Positions 15,759 through 25,067 of a DNA stretch of 34,650 nt are shown one piece after another. Made by a program: the position numbers and the translations under genes. Source of the stretch: an uncultured Lachnospiraceae bacterium (lineage in GTDB: Bacteria; Bacillota; Clostridia; Lachnospirales; Lachnospiraceae); NCBI GenBank assembly GCA_902781325.1, contig CACZJD010000027.1:1-34650 (forward strand), written 5' to 3'. A model generated the notes under the pieces. It saw nothing but the letters and a program-made list of their open reading frames with translations. It did no database searches and had not been told where the DNA came from. Position 1 is the stretch's first letter. Each line of letters opens with the position of its first letter.

Positions 15759-18353
15759 TTACTTATCCACATATGCTGTGAGTTTGCCGTCAGCGACATC
15801 GATCACGACCGTATCGCCCTCATCCACATTGTCCTGCAGGATGAGTTTGGCCGACAGCGTCTCGACATGCTTCTGGATATATCTCTTGATCGGTCTTGCC
15901 CCGTAAGAGGGGTCATAGGCCGCGTCCGCGACAAATGCCTTCGCCGCATCAGTAAGCCGGATTGAGATCTGCCTGTCCTCGAGCCTCTTGTTGAGGTCCG
16001 CGATGATCAGGTCAATGATGCCCGCGATGTTGTCCTTGCTCAGAGGTGTGAAGAGGATGATTTCATCGAGCCTGTTGAGGAACTCCGGACGGAAGTGCGC
16101 GTGAAGAAGTTCCATTACGGCGTTCTGGGTCTGCTCACTGATCTCTTCCGCTTCCGGATGGCTTTCCAGATCCGCCAGGATCTGCTGCGCCCCGATATTG
16201 GAAGTCATGATCAGGATCGTGTTCTTAAAGTCGACGGTCCTGCCCTGAGAGTCCGTGATCCTGCCGTCGTCGAGAACCTGCAGAAGGACGTTGAATACAT
16301 CCGGATGCGCTTTCTCGATCTCGTCGAACAGCACAACGCTGTACGGCTTGCGGCGGACCGCTTCCGTCAGCTGGCCGCCTTCTTCGTAACCGACATATCC
16401 GGGCGGCGCTCCGATCAGTCTCGATACGGAGAATTTCTCCATATATTCACTCATATCGATTCTTACGATATTTTTTTCATCATCGAACAGAGCCTGAGCG
16501 AGTGCCTTCGCGAGCTCCGTCTTACCTACGCCAGTGGGGCCAAGGAACATGAAGGAACCAATGGGCTTCGTGGGGTCCTTGATACCGGCTTTACTGCGGA
16601 GGATCGCTTCGGAAACCTTGGTCACGGCTTCGTCCTGGCCGATCACTCTCTTGTGCAGTTCCTCATCCAGATGGAGAGTCTTGCTGCGCTCGCTCTCGGT
16701 CAGTTTGCTGATCGGGATTCCGGTCCAGCGGGATACGATCCTGCCGATCTCGTTCTCCGTCACACGGTCGTGAACAAGGGAAACGTCCTTCATCTTGTTC
16801 TCTTCTTCTGCCAGCTGCTTTTTGAGTGTCGGAAGAGTACCGTACTGCAGTTCGGCCGCCTTGTTCAGGTCGCCCTTCTGCTGCGCTTTCTGGATATCGC
16901 TGTTCACCTGGTCGATCTGCTCGCGGATTCTGGACAGCTGGTCCACGCGGGATTTCTCATTCTCCCACTGCGCTTTCTGGGAAGCGAACTGCTCCTTGAG
17001 TTCCGCGAGTTCCTTCTGAAGGTCCTGAAGGCGCTCCATGCTCAGTTTATCATCTTCTTTCTTAAGCGCGGTCTCCTCGATCTCCAGCTGCAGGATCTTC
17101 CTCTGCATCTCATCGAGTTCTGTGGGAAGGGAGTTCATCTCAGTCTTGATCAGCGCGCATGCTTCGTCTACAAGGTCGATAGCTTTATCCGGCAGGAATC
17201 TGTCGGAGATATAGCGGTTGGAAAGAACCGCAGCGCTTACAAGCGCGTTGTCCATGATCTTGACGCCGTGATACACTTCATAGCGCTCCTTGAGTCCTCT
17301 CAGGATAGAGATCGTGTCCTCAACAGTAGGTTCATCTACCATGACGGGCTGGAATCTTCTCTCCAATGCCGCGTCCTTCTCGATATACTGTCTGTACTCC
17401 TTGAGAGTCGTCGCGCCTATACAATGAAGTTCGCCCCTTGCCAGCATGGGTTTGAGCATATTTCCGGCGTCCATTGCGCCTTCCGACTTGCCCGCGCCCA
17501 CAATGGTGTGAAGCTCGTCGATAAAGAGAATGATCTCGCCGTCGCTCTGACGCACATCCTCCAGCACGGCCTTGAGTCTTTCCTCAAATTCACCTCTGTA
17601 TTTTGCCCCCGCTACCAGGGAGCCCATATTGAGGGAAAAGATTTTCTTGTCTTTGAGTCCTTCCGGCACATCGCCCTTAGCGATACGCTGTGCAAGTCCC
17701 TCAACAACTGCTGTCTTGCCGACGCCGGGCTCACCGATCAGAACAGGATTGTTCTTGGTCTTTCTTGACAGGATCCGGATCACGTTACGGATCTCCGCGT
17801 CCCTGCCGATGACCGGATCGAGCTTCTGGTCCCTTGCCTTTCCAACAAGTTCCTCGCCGTACTTAGCCAAAGTGTCATAGGTCGCTTCGGGGTTATCTGT
17901 TGTAACTCTCTGATTGCCTCTCACTGTTGAAAGCGCTTTCAGGAAAGTATCCCTTGTAATGCCATTATCCTTGAACAGTCTGGAGATCACACGGTCCGCG
18001 TTTCTGATCAGGGAAAGGAAAAGATGCTCAACGCTTACATACTCATCGCCAAGCTGCTTAGCTTCGTTCTCCGCGCCGATCAGGACCTTGTTGAGGTCCC
18101 CGCTGACATATACTCTCGAGCCGGAACCGCTGACCTTGGTGACGCCGGCCAGGGCTCTCTCCGACGCCTGCAGGAATGCCTGCGGGTCTATACCCATCTT
18201 CTGTACAAGCTTCAGGATCAGGCTGTCTTCTATAGTCAAAAGACTGTAAAGCAGATGTTCCTGCTCGATCTGCTGATTTCCGTATTCATAGGCAAGCTGT
18301 TCACACTGGTTGACAGCTTCAATGGACTTCTGTGTAAATTTCTGTATATTCAT
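15759..18353 (-). CDS. clpB: ClpB, protein disaggregase (Hsp100)
   Basis: This is a hexameric AAA+ chaperone of 864 residues, normal for the family, that threads aggregated proteins for refolding with DnaK. The Clp N-domain repeats span about 1-145. NBD1 has Walker A GEPGVGKT (207-214) and Walker B ILFIDELH. The coiled-coil M domain (about 400-525) distinguishes ClpB from ClpA and ClpC. NBD2 has GPTGVGKT near 605, GYVGYEEGG pore loop and Walker [15 protein letters not shown]. The C-terminal [10 protein letters not shown] motif is present. AAGGAGG precedes the ATG. It is monocistronic between a promoter and a terminator. No CIRCE or CtsR repeat is seen upstream. Confidence 0.98.
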   Translation of the reverse strand: MNIQKFTQKSIEAVNQCEQLAYEYGNQQIEQEHLLYSLLTIEDSLILKLVQKMGIDPQAFLQASERALAGVTKVSGSGSRVYVSGDLNKVLIGAENEAKQLGDEYVSVEHLFLSLIRNADRVISRLFKDNGITRDTFLKALSTVRGNQRVTTDNPEATYDTLAKYGEELVGKARDQKLDPVIGRDAEIRNVIRILSRKTKNNPVLIGEPGVGKTAVVEGLAQRIAKGDVPEGLKDKKIFSLNMGSLVAGAKYRGEFEERLKAVLEDVRQSDGEIILFIDELHTIVGAGKSEGAMDAGNMLKPMLARGELHCIGATTLKEYRQYIEKDAALERRFQPVMVDEPTVEDTISILRGLKERYEVYHGVKIMDNALVSAAVLSNRYISDRFLPDKAIDLVDEACALIKTEMNSLPTELDEMQRKILQLEIEETALKKEDDKLSMERLQDLQKELAELKEQFASQKAQWENEKSRVDQLSRIREQIDQVNSDIQKAQQKGDLNKAAELQYGTLPTLKKQLAEEENKMKDVSLVHDRVTENEIGRIVSRWTGIPISKLTESERSKTLHLDEELHKRVIGQDEAVTKVSEAILRSKAGIKDPTKPIGSFMFLGPTGVGKTELAKALAQALFDDEKNIVRIDMSEYMEKFSVSRLIGAPPGYVGYEEGGQLTEAVRRKPYSVVLFDEIEKAHPDVFNVLLQVLDDGRITDSQGRTVDFKNTILIMTSNIGAQQILADLESHPEAEEISEQTQNAVMELLHAHFRPEFLNRLDEIILFTPLSKDNIAGIIDLIIADLNKRLEDRQISIRLTDAAKAFVADAAYDPSYGARPIKRYIQKHVETLSAKLILQDNVDEGDTVVIDVADGKLTAYVDK

Positions 18354-18394
18354 GCATAGTCCTCCTTGCTTAATGTTTTCGTTGTTCTATAACT

Positions 18395-18422
18395 ACTATA
18401 ACACGTGCAATTCCTATGTCAA
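18395..18422 (-). promoter_or_regulatory. Sigma-A-type promoter of clpB
   Basis: On the minus strand TTGACA (18417-18422), 16-bp spacer, TATAGT (18395-18400). The leader would be about 35 nt. Confidence 0.7.
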
Positions 18423-18432
18423 GAAGAATTTT

Positions 18433-18467
18433 AAAAAAGAACGCCGAAAAATGAAGGCGTTCTTTTT
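18433..18467 (-). terminator. Rho-independent terminator after the DUF308 gene
   Basis: A perfect 12-bp stem (AAAAAGAACGCC at 18434-18445, GGCGTTCTTTTT at 18456-18467), 10-nt loop, and six T on the minus strand, 27 nt after the stop. Confidence 0.88.
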
Positions 18468-18494
18468 ATTTCGAAATTCATTCCGATCCGTGCG

Positions 18495-19313
18495 TTATTC
18501 CGCCTGTTTATCCTCGCCGCGGCTGTTTTCCGAAATGTCGTTTCCGGCAAACGCCGAAAAATCCGTGTCCTGCTCGGTCTGCTCCATATACTCGGGGACA
18601 GCACTGCTCGCGTCAGGCTGTATCGGAGACTGCGGATCTCCTTCCTTCGGGGACTGATGCACTTCAGTGTCCTCCGCTGCCTTCGCCGCATTTCCGGTAT
18701 CAATGGTCTCCTCAGGAGCAGTTCCGGCTTCTGTCACCGACGCTTCCACGTCCACTGCGGCCGCCTCTGCTGCCATCTCCTTGGAAACTTTGGTAATTCT
18801 TGAGATCACCCACAGATCCGAAATACCGTCGAAGATCAGAATGCCTCCCGCGATCCTTGTGATGAGTGAGGCCAGATTAAATGCGTTTCTGATGAGAAAT
18901 ATCCCGGCCGCGATGGTTGCGATCGCCACGATGAGTGATGCCCACCATTTATTGTATCTGCCCCGGGTGAGAAAGAAGGTCTCTCCCAGGTTGATCAGTC
19001 CACTGATCAGGACCAGGATCCCCATGATCGTCGGGATCAGCCTGACCAGATCTTCCGGATGTAAAAAGATCACAACACCGCAGATCAGCATCACTGCTGC
19101 CATGATCAGAAGAATGGTCTTCATTGCAGACTCATGATTCTTGAAGAACATGAAGACCGCTGCCAGTCCTCCTGCGGCCAGTAAAGCCCCGATGCATTTT
19201 CCCATGATCAGAAGGCTGGTAGACGGCCATACCAACAATACTATACCGAGCACTATAGCTCCCGCGGCAAAAATAATACGGTCAGTCCTGAAACTCTTCA
19301 GATTATTTCCCAT
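18495..19313 (-). CDS. DUF308 (HdeD-like) membrane protein with acidic tail
   Basis: This is a 272-residue protein of unknown function. Six hydrophobic segments fill residues 12 to about 175, arranged as repeated two-helix units, as in the DUF308/HdeD family that includes the acid-resistance protein HdeD of E. coli. The last 90 or so residues form a hydrophilic low-complexity tail rich in A, E, T, S and D, probably disordered and cytoplasmic, which the basic family lacks. AGGGGG lies upstream of the ATG. A terminator of ysxC lies just upstream and its own terminator downstream. No promoter was recognised in the short gap. Confidence 0.85.
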   Translation of the reverse strand: MGNNLKSFRTDRIIFAAGAIVLGIVLLVWPSTSLLIMGKCIGALLAAGGLAAVFMFFKNHESAMKTILLIMAAVMLICGVVIFLHPEDLVRLIPTIMGILVLISGLINLGETFFLTRGRYNKWWASLIVAIATIAAGIFLIRNAFNLASLITRIAGGILIFDGISDLWVISRITKVSKEMAAEAAAVDVEASVTEAGTAPEETIDTGNAAKAAEDTEVHQSPKEGDPQSPIQPDASSAVPEYMEQTEQDTDFSAFAGNDISENSRGEDKQAE

Positions 19314-19349
19314 AGGCTTTTCCCCCTGTCATTACTCACTTGAAAAATA

Positions 19350-19378
19350 CGGACCCGGTTCCCCCAGAACCGGGACCG
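19350..19378 (-). terminator. Rho-independent terminator after ysxC
   Basis: An 8-bp stem CCCGGTTC/GAACCGGG (19354-19361 and 19367-19374) extends by 3 bp past one mismatch and is followed by TATTTTTC on the minus strand. It lies 12 nt after the ysxC stop. Confidence 0.8.
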
Positions 19379-19390
19379 CACCTGATAAGA

Positions 19391-20011
19391 TTATACCATA
19401 TCATTCTCTTCCGTGAGAAAACCTTCGATTATATTATAGAGATCTTCTCTTCCCGCCTTGTTTAATCCGGAAAAAGGGATCACTTCAAAACTGACATCGC
19501 GGCTCACTCTGCTCTTTTCCTTAATGGTCCTGCGGATCATAGCAGTCTGCTTTGCCAGCTGGCTTCTCTTGATCTTGTCAGATTTGGTCGCGACAACATA
19601 AGGTGTAAATCCTGCCGCAAGCACCCAGTCAAACATCATCACGTCGTTTTCAGAGGGCTCATGTCTGATATCTACAAGAAGGAAAACCGCATCCAGCTTT
19701 TTGCTGGTATGAAGATAGTTTTCGATCATCTTCCCCCACTGCTGTTTGACCTTTACGCCTGCCGCCGCATAGCCGTACCCGGGCAGATCCACGAGATAGA
19801 ACTCGTCATTGACGTTGTAGTAATTGATCGTCTGTGTCTTTCCGGGCGTGGAACTGGTCCTTGCGTATGATTTCCGGTTCATAAGGGCGTTGATCAGTGT
19901 GGATTTGCCTACATTGCTCTTTCCCGCGAAAGCAAACTCAGGTTTTGTATTCTCGGGCAGTTTGCTTGTGATGCCGCACACGGTCTCGAGATTCACTGTT
20001 TTGATGATCAT
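19391..20011 (-). CDS. ysxC: YsxC/EngB, ribosome-assembly GTPase
   Basis: This is a small essential GTPase of 206 residues (TrmE-Era-EngA-EngB class) that acts in late assembly of the 50S subunit. Motifs are G1 GKSNVGKS (30-37), G2 region SSTPGKTQT (53-61), G3 DLPGYG (75-80), G4 TKSD (141-144) and G5-like IPFSGLNKAG near the C-terminus. AAAGGGA precedes the ATG. It lies 96 nt after clpX, with a hairpin between. In many Firmicutes lon stands between clpX and this gene; here it is absent. Confidence 0.97.
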   Translation of the reverse strand: MIIKTVNLETVCGITSKLPENTKPEFAFAGKSNVGKSTLINALMNRKSYARTSSTPGKTQTINYYNVNDEFYLVDLPGYGYAAAGVKVKQQWGKMIENYLHTSKKLDAVFLLVDIRHEPSENDVMMFDWVLAAGFTPYVVATKSDKIKRSQLAKQTAMIRRTIKEKSRVSRDVSFEVIPFSGLNKAGREDLYNIIEGFLTEENDMV

Positions 20012-20045
20012 ACGTATCCCTTTCTGTGTTTTTTATTTGGATAAA

Positions 20046-20080
20046 GATATCGCTTCCGCAGTTCTTGCAGAAGCGATATC
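20046..20080 (-). terminator. Hairpin between clpX and ysxC, probably a weak terminator
   Basis: A perfect 11-bp inverted repeat, GATATCGCTTC with GAAGCGATATC (20046-20056 and 20070-20080), extended by an inner 3-bp match. On the minus strand it is followed only by TTTATCC, so the U-tract is short. It may be a leaky terminator or a processing/stability hairpin. Confidence 0.5.
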
Positions 20081-20107
20081 CGGTTATTTGCCATATGTTG
20101 TTCGGGA

Positions 20108-21406
20108 TCAGTTCGCTTCGAGAAGTTCGATCGTCTTGATCTCCGGAGCCTCTCTGATCACCCTGGGAGGCTCTCCATCCAGAACGGATCCTTTCGTGAT
20201 GATGCATTCCTTGATGGTCTTGTCGGAAGGAATGGTGAACATGACATCCATCATGACCTTCTCCATGATCGAGCGCAGTCCTCTCGCGCCGGTCTTGCGT
20301 TCAACAGCCAGATCGGCGATCGCCTCAAGCGCGTCGTCCTCAAAGGAAAGCTTTACATCATCATACGCAAACAGTTTCTTATACTGCTTGCTCAGGGCGT
20401 TCTTGGGCTCTTTGAGGATCCGGATCAGGGCTTCCCTGTCCAGTTCGTTCAAAGTAGTGACCACCGGAACTCTGCCGATAAACTCGGGGATCAGGCCGAA
20501 CTTGACAAGATCCTGCGGAAGGACCTGGCTGAGAGTTTCATCCAGTTTCTTGGGATCATGCGCCTCGACGTTGGCGTGAAAGCCCATAGCTCTCCTGCCG
20601 ATCCTGGCATTAATGATCTTATCGAGTCCGTCAAAGGCGCCTCCCACGATAAACAGGATGTTCGTCGTGTCGATCTGGATGAGCTCCTGCTGGGGATGTT
20701 TGCGGCCTCCCTGGGGAGGAACCGATGCATTGGTCCCCTCGATGATCTTGAGGAGCGCCTGCTGCACGCCTTCGCCGGAGACATCTCTTGTGATGGAGAC
20801 GTTCTCGCCCTTTTTCGATATTTTGTCAATTTCATCGATGTAAATAATACCGAGCTGCGCTCTGTCGATGTTATAATCCGCCGCCTGGATCAGTTTCAGA
20901 AGGATATTCTCAACATCCTCGCCGACATATCCCGCTTCCGTGAGAGTCGTCGCATCGGCGATCGCGAAAGGAACATTGATGATCTTGGCCAGTGTCTGGG
21001 CCAGATAGGTCTTTCCCGATCCGGTAGGTCCCAGCATCAGGATATTGCTCTTCTGGAGCTCTACGCCGTCATCTTCAAGCGTTCCTGACTTGTGCTTGAC
21101 GCGCTTATAGTGATTGTAAACGGCAACGGAAAGTGTTTTTTTGGCTTCGTCCTGCCCGATCACATAGTCGTCGAGGAAAGTCTTTATCTCAGCCGGTTTG
21201 AGAAGATTGATGCCGTCTACAGCGGGATCGCTTACAGAGTAATCATCATCCTCCTCAATAGACTCGTCGATGATATCGGCACAGATCGCAACGCACTCAT
21301 CGCAGATATAGACTCCCTCAGGTCCCGCGATCAGCTTGGAAACCTGATTCTCTGTCCTGTTGCAGAAAGAGCATCTGCGCGGCTGCATCTTCGTCTTATC
21401 TGCCAT
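20108..21406 (-). CDS. clpX: ClpX, AAA+ unfoldase of ClpXP
   Basis: This 432-residue ATPase recognises and unfolds substrates for ClpP. The N-terminal zinc-binding domain has C12, C15, C35 and C38. Walker A is GPTGSGKT (126-133), Walker [10 protein letters not shown], and GYVGEDVE is the pore-loop motif. A GFHANV segment corresponds to the IGF-loop region that docks on ClpP. The C-terminal subdomain has [20 protein letters not shown]. Its start overlaps the end of clpP by about 11 nt and AAGGAG lies within the last codons of clpP, so the two are translationally coupled. Confidence 0.98.
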   Translation of the reverse strand: MADKTKMQPRRCSFCNRTENQVSKLIAGPEGVYICDECVAICADIIDESIEEDDDYSVSDPAVDGINLLKPAEIKTFLDDYVIGQDEAKKTLSVAVYNHYKRVKHKSGTLEDDGVELQKSNILMLGPTGSGKTYLAQTLAKIINVPFAIADATTLTEAGYVGEDVENILLKLIQAADYNIDRAQLGIIYIDEIDKISKKGENVSITRDVSGEGVQQALLKIIEGTNASVPPQGGRKHPQQELIQIDTTNILFIVGGAFDGLDKIINARIGRRAMGFHANVEAHDPKKLDETLSQVLPQDLVKFGLIPEFIGRVPVVTTLNELDREALIRILKEPKNALSKQYKKLFAYDDVKLSFEDDALEAIADLAVERKTGARGLRSIMEKVMMDVMFTIPSDKTIKECIITKGSVLDGEPPRVIREAPEIKTIELLEAN

Positions 21407-22001
21407 CAGTAATCTCCTTGCGGGTTGTATAGATCCTGTCGATCAGGCCGTATTCCAAGGCCTGTTCGGGTGTCATCCAGTTGTCTCTGTCCGTATCCTT
21501 CACGATCTTCTCATAGGGCTGACCTGTGTTCTGTGCGAGGAGTCTGTTCATTCTCTCCTTGATCGCGGCCATGTGGGCAGCCTGAATAGCGATGTCGGAT
21601 GCCTGGCCTTCCGTTCCGCCCAGCGGCTGATGGATCAGGATCTCCGAGTGGGGAAGAGAATATCTCTTGCCCTTTGTTCCGCCTGCCAGAAGGAAAGACC
21701 CCATGCTGGCAGCCATGCCGACACAGATCGTGGAAACATCGCATTTCACAAACTGCATTGTGTCATAGATCGCCATACCTGCGGAAATGGAACCGCCGGG
21801 GCTGTTGATATAAAACTGAATGTCCTTATCCGGATCCTCTCCCTCGAGGAAAAGCATCTGCGCGACTATGAGCTCCGCGGACGCGTCCGTCACCTGATCA
21901 CCCAAAAAGATGATCCTCTCTTTGAGCAGGCGGGAGAAAATATCATAGGAGCGCTCTCCCGTACCTGTCTGTTCGATTACATAAGGAATAAAATTTGCCA
22001 T
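21396..22001 (-). CDS. clpP: ClpP, ATP-dependent serine protease
   Basis: This is the proteolytic chamber subunit, 201 residues. The catalytic triad is S99 (GMAASMGS), H124 (ILIHQP) and D173 (DRDNW). The N-terminal [20 protein letters not shown] segment is typical, including the axial loop. GGAGA precedes the ATG. It forms the unit tig-clpP-clpX with overlapping stop and start to clpX. A hairpin after tig may partly separate it from tig. Confidence 0.98.
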   Translation of the reverse strand: MANFIPYVIEQTGTGERSYDIFSRLLKERIIFLGDQVTDASAELIVAQMLFLEGEDPDKDIQFYINSPGGSISAGMAIYDTMQFVKCDVSTICVGMAASMGSFLLAGGTKGKRYSLPHSEILIHQPLGGTEGQASDIAIQAAHMAAIKERMNRLLAQNTGQPYEKIVKDTDRDNWMTPEQALEYGLIDRIYTTRKEITDGR

Positions 22002-22063
22002 TATCTGTCTCCAATCTTCAACTTTCGAAAACTGCTAAGATTGTCTGCCTCAAAATTTACAGC

Positions 22064-22094
22064 GGCGGAGCGCAAGCTTTTCCTGCACTCCGCC
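22064..22094 (-). terminator. Hairpin after tig, possible terminator
   Basis: GGCGGAG pairs with CTCCGCC (22064-22070 and 22088-22094), plus an inner GC/GC pair past one mismatch. On the minus strand the stem is followed by GCTGTAAATTTTG, a weak T-tract. It begins 6 nt after the tig stop and precedes clpP, so it may attenuate rather than stop transcription. Confidence 0.5.
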
Positions 22095-22100
22095 CTCCAA

Positions 22101-23393
22101 TTACTTTTCTACAGCATTGTCAGCGACGAAGGAAACAGCCTTCTGAACAGCGATATCCTCCATCATTCTGTCTTTCTCTCTGCCCTCGAAGATCTTCTTG
22201 ACTGTGTCGACATCTGTGCCGTAAGCTTCCGCGAGCTTGCCCAGTTCAACTTCGAAGTCCTCTTCGGTGGCCACAATATTCTCAGCCTTTACGATCTCCT
22301 CAAGAACAAGGCGTGTGCGGATGCGCTTGTCAGCCTGGTCCTTGACTTCTTCCATCATCTTCTCTCTGCTTCCGCCGATATAGGAGAAGTACTGGTCGAT
22401 ATTAAGACCCTGTGACTGAAGTCTCTGCGCGAACTCATCTACGATCTGCTCCTGCTGGGCCTTGAGCATAGGCTCAGGGATCTCGATCTCGGAATCGGCG
22501 ATGATCGCGTCGATCACCTTATTCTCTTTCTCGGTCCTTGCCTTCTCTTCCTTCTTGACCTCAAGGTTCTTGCGGATGTCCGCCTTGTACTCTTCAAGAG
22601 TTGAGAACTCGGAGACATCGTCCGCGAACTCATCGTTCAGCTCAGGGAGAACCTTCTCGGTGATCTTGAGGACTGTGCACTTGAACACTGCGGGCTTGCC
22701 TGCAAGTTCGGCTGACTGATAATTCTCGGGGAAAGTCACATTAACTTCGATCTCTTTGCCGATCTCAGCGCCTACAAGCTGCTCCTCAAAACCGGGGATG
22801 AAGGAACCTGAACCGATGGTCAGAGGATAATCCTCTCCCTTTCCGCCTTCAAATGCCACGCCGTCAACAAATCCCTCAAAATTGAGGTTGATCTTGTCGC
22901 CGTCCGCGACAGGCCTGTCAGTGATCTCATTATAGGAAGCATTCTTCTCCTGCTCTGCAGCCAGTTCAGCATCAACTTCCTCATCCGTTACAGTCACGTC
23001 AGGCTTCTCGACCGTGACGCCCTTGTACTTGCCGAGGCCTACCGGAGGCTTAACAGCTACAGTAGCTGTATAGATCAGCGGCTTGCCGGCTTCTGCCTGC
23101 ACAAGCTCGATGTCAGGGTTGGAAGAGATTTCGTTTGAGATCTCGCATCCCTGCGCCGCCTCAGGATAAGTGCTGTTGATCGTATCATTAATGGCATCCT
23201 CAAGGAATACGCCGGTGCCGTACATCTGCTCGATCAGCTTCCTGGGCGCCTTGCCCTTGCGGAATCCGGGCACATTGATCCGGGCTCTCTGCTTGAGATA
23301 TACCTTGTTAATTGCTTTATCAAAATCTTCGGCGCTTACTTCAATAGTAAGTTTCGCCATACTTTTTTCCAGTTTTTCAACCGTTACGCTCAT
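22101..23393 (-). CDS. tig: Trigger factor, ribosome-associated chaperone
   Basis: This is a 430-residue peptidyl-prolyl isomerase and chaperone that binds ribosomal protein L23 at the exit tunnel. The N-terminal ribosome-binding domain has the signature GFRKGKAPR (43-51). A FKBP-type PPIase domain lies around 155-240 (DKINLNFEGFVDGVAFEGG... through GFEEQLVGAEIG). The C-terminal helical chaperone arms follow. AGGAGG precedes the ATG. It leads the tig-clpP-clpX block from a clear promoter. Confidence 0.98.
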   Translation of the reverse strand: MSVTVEKLEKSMAKLTIEVSAEDFDKAINKVYLKQRARINVPGFRKGKAPRKLIEQMYGTGVFLEDAINDTINSTYPEAAQGCEISNEISSNPDIELVQAEAGKPLIYTATVAVKPPVGLGKYKGVTVEKPDVTVTDEEVDAELAAEQEKNASYNEITDRPVADGDKINLNFEGFVDGVAFEGGKGEDYPLTIGSGSFIPGFEEQLVGAEIGKEIEVNVTFPENYQSAELAGKPAVFKCTVLKITEKVLPELNDEFADDVSEFSTLEEYKADIRKNLEVKKEEKARTEKENKVIDAIIADSEIEIPEPMLKAQQEQIVDEFAQRLQSQGLNIDQYFSYIGGSREKMMEEVKDQADKRIRTRLVLEEIVKAENIVATEEDFEVELGKLAEAYGTDVDTVKKIFEGREKDRMMEDIAVQKAVSFVADNAVEK

Positions 23394-23433
23394 TGACTAC
23401 TATCCTCCTGTCTGATTTACACAATTGCAGTAC

Positions 23434-23463
23434 ATTATATCATAACAGTTTGCAAAATTCCAA
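23434..23463 (-). promoter_or_regulatory. Sigma-A-type promoter of tig
   Basis: On the minus strand TTGGAA (23458-23463), 18-bp spacer, TATAAT (23434-23439). An 8-bp inverted repeat, AACAGTTT/AAACTGTT (23444-23451 and 23469-23476), brackets the -35 and touches the malQ stop. Confidence 0.65.
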
Positions 23464-23475
23464 CATGAAAACTGT

Positions 23476-25002
23476 TTATTTGCTTATTCTTCCGTAAATT
23501 TGGGCGAATTCTTTCATTTTGGCGGCCAGATCTTCCGTAAGTTCTCCGGGAAGCAGTCTCCAGCACCAGTTTCCGCCCAAAGTTGAAGGTGTATTGATCC
23601 TTCCCGCAGAACCGATATCCAGGTAATCCTGGATCGGAATGACCGCGGTGTCCGCGACGCTCTGCATAGCCAGCCTGATCAGTTCCCATGTGGCCGTCTG
23701 GCTGCAGTGAATGCCCGCGTACTTATTGATAAACTCCAGCTGTTTCTCATCGGAAGAAATATACCATCCCCTGGTAGTGTCATTATCATGGGTACCGGTA
23801 TATACTACCGCGTTGCTTGTATAGTTATGAGGCAGATACGTATTGTCCGCGCCGCTTTCAAATGCGAACTGCAGTACTTTCATCCCCGGGAAACCTGTGC
23901 GTTTCACGAGCCTTAGTACAGATTTCGTCAGATATCCCAGGTCCTCGGCGATGATCTCTTTCTCTCCCAGCTTCTGTTTCATGGCTGCAAACAGAGAATA
24001 GCCGGGGCCCTTCTTCCATTTTCCTCCCATGGCGTCTTTGTCGCCGTAAGGAACTGCCCAGAACTCGTCAAATCCTCTGAAGTGATCGATCCTTACCACA
24101 TCATAGAGTTTGAAAACGTGCTCGAGTCTTTTGATCCACCATTCATAACCGGTGGCCTTATGATACTTCCAGCGGTAGATGGGGTTGCCCCATAACTGTC
24201 CGGTGGCTGAAAAAGCGTCCGGCGGCACTCCGGCGACGACGGTGGGAAATCCGTTTTCATCAAACTCAAACAGTTCAGGATGGCTCCAGGTATCCGCGCT
24301 GTCAAAGGCAACATAGATCGGGATGTCCCCGATGATCCTGATGCCCTTGCCGTTGGCATATTCCTTGAGATCTTTCCACTGCTGCGCGAAGAGGAACTGC
24401 AGGAATTCGTAAAACCTTATCTCCTCATCCAGTCTGATCCTGTAGCTGTCCATGGCAGCAGCTCTGCGCAGGCGTATATCTTCGGGCCACAGCGTAAACA
24501 TATCTCCGTCAAAATATTCCTTCACAGCACTGAATAGCGCGTAATCGGGAAGCCATTCGGAATTATCCCATCTGAAATCCTCGAAGGCTCTCCTGTCTTT
24601 TTTATAGGTATTCTCTGCCCATTTTCCCGCAGGACTCAGACAGAAGGGGCTGTTCGCGTATGCCTTGCGAAGCAGAGTATATCTGTTCCTGTAGATCTTC
24701 TCATAGTCCACAGTCCGGGGCTCTTTCCCGAAATCATACTGATCCGCGGTTTTTCTGTCGATATATCCCGCTTTGATCAGCGCTTCCGGGTCAATGAAAT
24801 ACGGATTGCCTGCAAATGTCGAAAAGGACTGGTAGGGTGAGTCCCCGTAGCCTGTCTGTCCGAGCGGCAGGATCTGCCAGTAAGACTGACCTGCATCCGC
24901 CAGAAAATCCACAAATTCATACGCTTCTTTCGAAAAGCATCCGATCCCGTAGCGGGAAGGAAGGCTTGCGACCGGAAGCAGTACACCGCATCTTCTGTCC
25001 AT
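23476..25002 (-). CDS. malQ: 4-alpha-glucanotransferase (amylomaltase, GH77)
   Basis: This cytoplasmic enzyme of 508 residues transfers alpha-1,4-glucan segments between maltodextrins, making chains long enough for phosphorylase. GH77 motifs: SLPSRYGIGCFS near the N-terminus, SPYQSFSTFAGNPYFI, nucleophile D306 in RIDHFRGF, acid/base E353 in IIAEDLG, and H405/D406 in TGTHDND. Length matches the short bacterial form. AGAGGA precedes the ATG. It lies 65 nt after rho, with a spacer in which I found no convincing terminator. Together with glgP it supports glycogen or maltodextrin breakdown. Confidence 0.97.
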   Translation of the reverse strand: MDRRCGVLLPVASLPSRYGIGCFSKEAYEFVDFLADAGQSYWQILPLGQTGYGDSPYQSFSTFAGNPYFIDPEALIKAGYIDRKTADQYDFGKEPRTVDYEKIYRNRYTLLRKAYANSPFCLSPAGKWAENTYKKDRRAFEDFRWDNSEWLPDYALFSAVKEYFDGDMFTLWPEDIRLRRAAAMDSYRIRLDEEIRFYEFLQFLFAQQWKDLKEYANGKGIRIIGDIPIYVAFDSADTWSHPELFEFDENGFPTVVAGVPPDAFSATGQLWGNPIYRWKYHKATGYEWWIKRLEHVFKLYDVVRIDHFRGFDEFWAVPYGDKDAMGGKWKKGPGYSLFAAMKQKLGEKEIIAEDLGYLTKSVLRLVKRTGFPGMKVLQFAFESGADNTYLPHNYTSNAVVYTGTHDNDTTRGWYISSDEKQLEFINKYAGIHCSQTATWELIRLAMQSVADTAVIPIQDYLDIGSAGRINTPSTLGGNWCWRLLPGELTEDLAAKMKEFAQIYGRISK

Positions 25003-25067
25003 TGTCTTATCCTCTGTTTAAAGATATTTTGATGATAACACTATGAAATAATCATTTCGTTCAGTGA

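Noticed and set aside
16095..17768. Plus-strand open frame of 557 codons opposite clpB
   Set aside because: It is antisense to a complete clpB and its translation resembles no family.
18354..18433. CIRCE or CtsR operator before clpB
   Set aside because: Neither the TTAGCACTC/GAGTGCTAA pair nor GGTCAAA repeats are present; only a sigma-A-type promoter is visible.
25003..25067. Terminator between rho and malQ
   Set aside because: Only short interrupted matches (GAAAT/ATTTC) without a T-tract are present.
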